NCBI GenBank assembly: GCA_020632665.1
Contig: JACKFC010000002.1
Location: 1 to 64,000 of the forward strand
DNA: 64,000 nucleotides
Reading direction: 5' to 3'
From: Deltaproteobacteria bacterium
Lineage (GTDB): Bacteria > Myxococcota_A > UBA9042
The notes below the pieces were generated by a model, which saw only the letters and a list, made by a program, of their open reading frames with translations, searched no databases and was not told where the DNA came from. Shown piece by piece: positions 59,382-64,000 of this stretch. Each line of letters begins with the position of its first letter. The stretch's first letter is position 1. Made by a program: the position numbers and the translations under genes.

Positions 59382-59640
59382 ATGGGGTTGTACTCTGGCG
59401 AGTATGGTGGGGTGAATCGGGCCTTGATGCCGTGCTCGTGTAGCAGCGCGGCGATGCGCTTGGCGCGGTGTGCGCCTAGGTTGTCCATCACGACAGTCAT
59501 GCTTGGCTCGAGCTTGGGCAGCAGAACGTCACGCAAGAACGACTCGAAGCCGTCGGTGGATGTTCCCGCTTCGATCGCCATCATCGCTGTCACGCTGGAC
59601 GTCGTCATCGCACCGAGCAGCGTGGTCACGCAGCCGGCTC
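59382..59640 (-). pseudogene. IS630-family transposase fragment between two REP-like palindromes
   Basis: The minus strand encodes about 80 residues with MTVVMDNLGAHRAKRIAALL and ARFTPPYSPEYNP, the second Asp and the PPYSPxxNP segment of the IS630 DDE domain, preceded by GAMTTSSVTAMMAIEAGTST. Both ends stop at REP-like palindromes (59356-59381 and 59641-59660); the N-terminal HTH, the first Asp region and the final Glu are missing, so it is inactive. Confidence 0.85.
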
Positions 59641-59660
59641 GTCGAAATGCCCGGCACCTC
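59641..59660 (+). repeat. REP-like palindrome, copy 18
   Basis: GTCGAAATGCCCGGCACCTC followed by ACAAGG; right border of the IS630 fragment. Confidence 0.88.
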
Positions 59661-60153
59661 ACAAGGGGCGGCGACGATGATCCTCCACAGCGTCGGGGCC
59701 ATCGCCGAGAGCGCGGGGCTACATCGTCGGATGCAGGCCAACACCCGACGCCTGCGGGTTCTGTCGCTGTTCTACCTCGGGGCGATGACGTTGCGGTCGC
59801 AGGTTCCGATTTCACTCCGCTTTCATCGCTGGCTCGAATATGCTCGGATCTTGGCGACAAGGTGCAAACGGGATGCTGAGTGGCTTTGTGGGGATCCATG
59901 AGGCCCACACCTACCGCAGCGCGTCCAATCGGCATCGTCGAATCCGCCGGCACCTACCAGCCCAGCGGAGCGCCGTGTGGCCATCGCCCACACGTCAACG
60001 GAGCCGCCGCGCGCAGGCGCTGGCAAGGGCGCGAGTGCCCCGGGCGGAGCAGATGGGCGGCATCGGCACAAGCAACCAACTCCTCGCCCCTTGCCGGGGT
60101 CGAGCACGGTGGCATGCTGACCGTGGCCATGGGCTCGGCAAGGGGGTGGCTTG
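59661..60153. other. Gene scraps between REP copy 18 and the defence operon
   Basis: About 59670-59770 reads MILHSVGAIAESAGLHRRMQ then ANTRRLRVLSLF, which looks like an internal piece of some gene (possibly a transposase) without start or stop. A diverged palindrome (GTCGAATCCGCCGGCACCTA) is at about 59937. No complete gene is seen before 60154. Confidence 0.4.
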
Positions 60154-60576
60154 ATGCGTCAGAGGGTTGACCGTGAAGTGAGTGTCTATCCTTTCCGCAC
60201 CCAGGAGATCGAGGCCAAGGCCGGAAGGAGCGGGGCCGCCGACAAGGTCGCGAAGGCCAAGGCGCTCCAGCTGCGCCTCGTCGCCATCCTCCAAGGCGAA
60301 GCTCCGCTGGACGTGTTCGTCCGCTGGAAGCCCGTCGAGGAGCAGCCCATCGGCTGGCACCCGGACCTCGACGACGGCGTGCGCTTGAGCATGCGCCCCT
60401 TCCTCACTGTCGCCGACGTGGGCGCGAGCGGGGACGGCGTGCTCCGCTGGAAGACCAACGTCAAGTGGGGTAAGGACCGGGGCAAGAATCCCCCGGGCTC
60501 GGCCTGGGGCGAGGACCTCGACAACGACAAGCACCTGACGCTCGTGGAGAAGCGCGCGGCACGAGAGGAGTCCTGA
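60154..60576 (+). pseudogene. C-terminal fragment of a large defence-associated DNA methyltransferase-like protein
   Basis: 140 residues from ATG 60154, ending one base before the next gene. It contains LDVFVRWKPVEEQPIGWHPD, DGVRLSMRPFLTVADVG, WKTNVKWGKDRGKNPPGS and LTLVEKRAAREE. This order (DVFVRWKPLxEQPIGWxPDLxDGVR ... KWxKDRGK ... LxEKRAARE) is what I know from the tail of large Eco57I-like adenine methyltransferases in phage-defence islands. The catalytic N-terminal ~1000 residues are absent from the upstream DNA, so this is a remnant; it may still be translated. Confidence 0.6.
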
Positions 60577-60577
60577 C

Positions 60578-61696
60578 ATGGCCCAGCCTCAAACCCACGG
60601 CACCCTGTCCAACGCTCCCGAGAGGGAGGAGTCGATCGAGGGGTACGAGCCGCCCGAGCCGGGCGGCTGGGAAGGCTACCCGCTCGACGAGCTCGCGATT
60701 CGCGACGAGCGCCGCACGGCGATGGACGTCGTGCGACGCATCGACCAAGGTCGTTTCGTCATGGATCCGGACTTCCAGCGGGGATTCGTCTGGGACGCGA
60801 CGAAGCAGTCTCGGCTGATCGAGTCGATCCTTCTCCGCATCCCCCTGCCGACGTTCTACGTCGCGGAGGACAAGTCGGGGCGACTCATTGTCGTGGACGG
60901 TCGTCAACGTCTCACCACGCTCCAGCGGTTCCTGATGGGGGTGTTGAAGCTCAAGCTGCCCGACCGCCCCGAACTGGACGGCAAGGTGTTCAGCGAGCTG
61001 GACCCGAGGCTCCAGAACCGGGTCGAAGACTGCCAGCTCCTTTTCTACATCATCGACCACGCCGTCCCTGAGCGGGCGCGGCTTGACATCTTCGAGCGGG
61101 TCAACGGCGGCGAGGTGCTCACCCGCCAACAGATGCGGAACGCGATCTACAACGGCCCCGCCACCGAGTTTCTGCGGGGGGAAGCCGAGACGGATCTCTT
61201 TCGGGCAGCCACGGGCGGCAGCCTCAACAAGAACAAGATGCAGGACCGGGAGTTCGTCAACCGCTTCGTCGCATTCTCCTTGATGTCGCTCGAAGCCTAC
61301 AAGGGGGACATGGACAGGTGGCTCGCCGACGGCCTCCTTCGCTTGAGGGATCTGTCGAGTGAGGATCGGGAACGCCTCAGGACACGCTTCCGACAGGCGC
61401 TCACCAACAACTTTGCGGTGTTCGGCAAGCATGCCTTCCGCAAGCATCGGTCGCCCGACCAGGCCCGGAGCATCATCAACGCCTCGTTGTTCGACGTGAT
61501 GGCCCAGGGGCTCGCCGACCGGCGAGAGGACGAGGTGACCGCGCACGCCGAGTCCCTTCGAGAAGCTCTGTACGCGCTGTTCGACAACACCAACTTCAAC
61601 AAGGCCATCACCTATGGCCCCAACACCCCGAAGGAGGTCCGCACCCGGTTCGAGATGACCTCGACCATGCTTCGCGAGGTGTTCCATGCTGACTGA
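60578..61696 (+). CDS. DUF262 (ParB/GmrS-like) protein of a defence operon
   Basis: A 372-residue protein; GAGAGGAG precedes the ATG. It shows the DUF262 core: GRFVMDPDFQRGFVWDATKQ, SRLIESILLRIPLPTFYVAE and IVVDGRQRLTTLQRFLMG (DGQQR-type motif), then IFERVNGGEVLTRQQMRNAI, where invariant F..N.G...L..QE/QQ.R residues occur. DUF262 domains hydrolyse nucleotides and act in GmrSD-type and other anti-phage nucleases. No DUF1524 HNH half is present, so it may work with the next gene. It overlaps that gene by 11 bases. Confidence 0.88.
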   Translation: MAQPQTHGTLSNAPEREESIEGYEPPEPGGWEGYPLDELAIRDERRTAMDVVRRIDQGRFVMDPDFQRGFVWDATKQSRLIESILLRIPLPTFYVAEDKSGRLIVVDGRQRLTTLQRFLMGVLKLKLPDRPELDGKVFSELDPRLQNRVEDCQLLFYIIDHAVPERARLDIFERVNGGEVLTRQQMRNAIYNGPATEFLRGEAETDLFRAATGGSLNKNKMQDREFVNRFVAFSLMSLEAYKGDMDRWLADGLLRLRDLSSEDRERLRTRFRQALTNNFAVFGKHAFRKHRSPDQARSIINASLFDVMAQGLADRREDEVTAHAESLREALYALFDNTNFNKAITYGPNTPKEVRTRFEMTSTMLREVFHAD

Positions 61697-62816
61697 ACTG
61701 CACGTCACGAGCTTCAAGTGCTTCGAGACGCTCGCGCTACCGTTGCGGCCGCTCACGCTGCTGTCGGGCACAAACGGAGGCGGCAAGTCCTCCGTCATCC
61801 AGTCGCTCATGCTCCTTGCCCACACGCTCTCACACCGCGAGTGGAGCGACAGCCTGCTGCTCGATGGGCCGGATCTGGCACTGGGCAGCGCGGCGGACGT
61901 GCTGAACCAGCAGGCCGCGCGTCGTCGCTTGTCCCTGGGTGCGAGCGCCGGTGATCAGACCATCCGGTGGAGCTTTCGCGCCGAGAACCGACGCGCACTC
62001 TCGGTCGAGTTGGATTCGATCGAGGTGGACGGCGAGATGGTTGCGCCCACGGCCCCGCTTCGGTGGCTCCTGCCGTCTGACTGGTCGCGCCCCCGCACCG
62101 TCGTGGACCTGCTTCGTAGTATGAACTGGGTCACGGCCGAACGAACGGGTCCGAGGGAGCTGTTACCCCTTCGGGATCCGGCGTCGCACGGACGGGTGGG
62201 TTCGCGCGGTGAGTTGGCCGCCGGCCTGCTCTACTGGCGGGAGGACACCCCCGTTCGGGAGGCGCTGCGGAAGGCGGGGTTGCCCCCCACGCTGTTCCAT
62301 CAGGTGCGCGCGCGGATGCAGGAGTTCTTTCCCGGCTGCGACCTCCGTGTTTCGCCTATCGACGGGGCCAGCGCGGTCAGTCTACGACTCAAGTCCGACG
62401 CGAAGGCTGAGTTCCAGCGCCCGCAGAACGTGGGCTTCGGGCTCACCCAGCTCTTTCCCATCCTCGTCGCCGTTCTCGCCGCCGAGGAGGGTGACTGCCT
62501 GCTGATCGAGAACCCGGAGGTCCACCTGCACCCCCGGGCGCAGCAGCACATCGGCTGGCTGCTGGCGCTCGCTGCGGCGAGCGGCGTTCAGGTGATCGTC
62601 GAGACGCACTCCGACCATGTGCTCAACGGCCTGCGGCTCGCAACCAAGCAGGGGCGAATCACGCCTGCGGATGTCGCGGTTCACTTCTTCTCCCCGTCGC
62701 CTGATGGCGGGCCGGTGCAGCCTAGGTCGCCCACTATCGACGCCGATGGCCGACTGAGCGAGTGGCCCGATGGGTTCTTTGATCAGTTCGATCTCGCGCT
62801 CGCGGAACTGCTGTAG
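61686..62816 (+). CDS. AAA family ATPase, DUF3696-like (OLD/SMC type)
   Basis: A 376-residue ABC/SMC-like ATPase: MLTELHVTSFKCFETLALPL, Walker A in LLSGTNGGGKSSVIQS, signature-like region VGFGLTQLFPILVAVLA, Walker B LLIENPEVHLHPRAQQ and the H-loop VIVETHSDHVLNGLR, ending in a DUF3696-type C-terminus (SPTIDADGRLSEWPDGFFDQ). Such ATPases pair with nucleases or DUF262 proteins in defence operons. The ATG lies inside the upstream gene, so they are translationally coupled. Confidence 0.92.
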   Translation: MLTELHVTSFKCFETLALPLRPLTLLSGTNGGGKSSVIQSLMLLAHTLSHREWSDSLLLDGPDLALGSAADVLNQQAARRRLSLGASAGDQTIRWSFRAENRRALSVELDSIEVDGEMVAPTAPLRWLLPSDWSRPRTVVDLLRSMNWVTAERTGPRELLPLRDPASHGRVGSRGELAAGLLYWREDTPVREALRKAGLPPTLFHQVRARMQEFFPGCDLRVSPIDGASAVSLRLKSDAKAEFQRPQNVGFGLTQLFPILVAVLAAEEGDCLLIENPEVHLHPRAQQHIGWLLALAAASGVQVIVETHSDHVLNGLRLATKQGRITPADVAVHFFSPSPDGGPVQPRSPTIDADGRLSEWPDGFFDQFDLALAELL

Positions 62817-62825
62817 GGAGATGAC

Positions 62826-63812
62826 ATGGAGCCCGCACTCGACGAGGCGAGTCTCGTCCCATGCCCGACCACGCCGCCCGCCCGGCGAATCTGTGCGCTC
62901 GCAGAAGCGCTGGGTGCGCTCGATAAGCTCGGAGCACCACGCATCCTCCGGTCCGTCCGCAATGCGGCCGATCGTGATCTTCGTGATAGCCACGGGTTGC
63001 GTCACTGGTGCTTCGACCGGCAGACGCCACGCGATGCGGGTCGATTCGTCGCGCAGCGTCTCGGGAAGGCGCCCTTCATAGACGGCAGCGAAGGGTTGTT
63101 CGCCCTTGCGGAAGGTGAACGGGCGATTCAGCCCAGCATCGGCGGTGTGCGCTCTTTGGCCGGGGGTCAGGTTGCGCTGACGGACAGCCTGCTCGTGCTC
63201 CTGGGAGGAAGTACTTGGCCGCCCAACAAGCCGGTCATCGTGCGCCTGGACGTGCTGACCGACGAGGACGAGTGGACCGATGAAGTGACGGTTGATGCGG
63301 CGGACTGCGCTGAGGAGGTCGAAGCGATCGCGGCCTCGATCACCCGGAAGATCGAAGCCGCCGTATCGAGTGGCCAAGCCCTCGTGGACAGACTCTCCGA
63401 GTTGTTCCCGCGACTCGCGCTGGGCACGAGGGCGGAAGCGCAGATCGCCGCACTGACGGGGGGCGAGCCATTCTTCCCGCAAGTGCTCCGTCACCTCCGA
63501 GCACTGGAGCGTGCAGCAGAGAATTGGACCCAAGGAACTCCGTTTTCCCCCGAAGGTGTGACGTACAGCGTCGAGTCCGAAGCGACCCTCAAGCATGGGA
63601 GCTTGGGTCCGCTACGTGACTTCCCGACTCCTCCTGGCTTTGACGGCGACCGTTGGACGCTCCACACCAAGCTCACGGGCGGCAACGGGGCGAGGATGTA
63701 CTACAAGGTGCAGGAGTTCCAGCAGATCGAGCCGGGGGAGGAACCTGCGCGGCGGGTTCGCATCGCCCTCGGCTACGTCGGCCCCCACTTGCCGACGGCG
63801 AGGTTCCGCTGA
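62826..63812 (+). CDS. Unknown defence-operon protein
   Basis: A 328-residue soluble protein nine bases after the ATPase gene (GGAGATGAC upstream). I recognise no domain. Visible features: CFDRQTPRDAGRFVAQRLGK, a mid-protein helical region (ADCAEEVEAIAASITRKIEA, ERAAENWTQG) and a C-terminal part (HGSLGPLRDFPTPPGFDGDR, GNGARMYYKVQEF) that reads like a small cytoplasmic beta domain. It is flanked by an ATPase and a PglZ-like gene with which it is coupled (TGATG), so it belongs to the same system. Confidence 0.7.
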   Translation: MEPALDEASLVPCPTTPPARRICALAEALGALDKLGAPRILRSVRNAADRDLRDSHGLRHWCFDRQTPRDAGRFVAQRLGKAPFIDGSEGLFALAEGERAIQPSIGGVRSLAGGQVALTDSLLVLLGGSTWPPNKPVIVRLDVLTDEDEWTDEVTVDAADCAEEVEAIAASITRKIEAAVSSGQALVDRLSELFPRLALGTRAEAQIAALTGGEPFFPQVLRHLRALERAAENWTQGTPFSPEGVTYSVESEATLKHGSLGPLRDFPTPPGFDGDRWTLHTKLTGGNGARMYYKVQEFQQIEPGEEPARRVRIALGYVGPHLPTARFR

Positions 63813-64000
63813 TGCCCGCCGACAGAACCGTCCTCGACGCCCTCGCGGCCCGGCTCGCGTCGGCCACCGCGGACAACCACGCCACAGAGCACGCCCCCGT
63901 CGTGCTGCTCTGGACCGACGGCGACGGCAAGTGGGAGCCCGCCCTGGCCGCCCTGCGCGCCCGGGTGACCTGCCCCCCCCAAATCAATCCAAGCGTAGCG
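63812..64000 (+). CDS. pglZ: PglZ-like protein, N-terminus (cut by window)
   Basis: 63 codons from ATG 63812, whose A is the last base of the preceding TGA. The start MPADRTVLDALAARLASATA, then HAPVVLLWTDGDGKWEPALA, matches the N-terminus of PglZ type-B phosphodiesterase-like proteins of BREX and related systems (VLDAL...PxAVLWPDxDRQWExxLxxLR). The final ~12 codons, after a run of eight C (63974-63981), drift away from what I would expect, so a frameshift, a sequence end or divergence is possible. The catalytic region lies beyond the window. Confidence 0.6.
   Translation, partial: MPADRTVLDALAARLASATADNHATEHAPVVLLWTDGDGKWEPALAALRARVTCPPQINPSVA

Noticed and set aside
1..64000. tRNA and rRNA genes
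   Set aside because: I saw no cloverleaf with a GGTTCGA-type T arm and matching acceptor, nor any rRNA-like conserved stretch; a covariance search would be needed to be sure.

Overview
The window is high-GC DNA that most resembles a Myxococcota genome (myxobacterial or deltaproteobacterial in the old sense). The signs are a membrane-bound Ser/Thr kinase, many lipoproteins with an Asp/Ala-rich linker followed by long runs of CDDGxxCTxxxxC repeats, a MopE-like tail, a SitI6-like double-CXXCG immunity protein, and wide spacing of mostly single genes with good AGGAGG ribosome sites. The species cannot be told from sequence alone.

Region 1 (1-13.5 kb): the end of an amidase, a Phd/PIN toxin-antitoxin pair, a DUF4184 membrane protein, an ArsC-like protein and a DksA/TraR zinc-finger protein. 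Two divergent giant surface lipoproteins follow: a Cys-repeat plus beta-propeller-like protein, and a Cys-repeat protein with two degenerate FGE-sulfatase domains. A transmembrane sensor Ser/Thr kinase ends the region. Region 2 (13.5-27.7 kb): a GST, a third Cys-repeat/MopE lipoprotein, and a redox block (old yellow enzyme, two atypical SDRs, an EamA exporter, a nitroreductase divergent from a LysR regulator). Then come a Dickkopf-like/beta-gamma-crystallin secreted protein, thymidine kinase with a translationally coupled partner, and a discoidin lipoprotein. Region 3 (27.7-37.9 kb): one 2908-residue lipoprotein with nearly fifty Cys repeats, divergent from a sensor histidine kinase whose 3' end is caught in a 264-bp tandem duplication.

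Region 4 (38-60 kb) is different in texture: short lineage-specific secreted proteins separated by gene scraps and by at least 18 copies of an imperfect palindrome (core GTCGAARTGCCCGGCACCTC). I saw no copy between 1 and 38 kb. A Y1 tyrosine transposase of the RAYT kind (REP-associated) sits at 39030-39950 with copies on both sides. Several truncated gene copies end at, or within a few bases to a few tens of bases of, these palindromes: a nucleotidyltransferase, an outer-membrane protein, an IS630 transposase and a 135-bp cassette present twice. I read this as a REP/RAYT system coupled to gene-fragment shuffling; it is the most notable signal in the window. The region also holds a CotH-kinase lipoprotein, an arginyltransferase-like protein, an NHL-repeat lipoprotein, and an apolipoprotein N-acyltransferase-like protein fused to a caspase-like domain and coupled to a lipoprotein gene.

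Region 5 (57.8-64 kb): an apparently headless Sit-type toxin with its immunity protein, then a compact defence operon: the tail of a methyltransferase-like protein, a DUF262 protein, an AAA ATPase with DUF3696-like architecture, an unknown protein, and the start of a PglZ-like protein at the window edge. This suggests a BREX-like or related phage-defence island lying directly beside the palindrome-rich zone.
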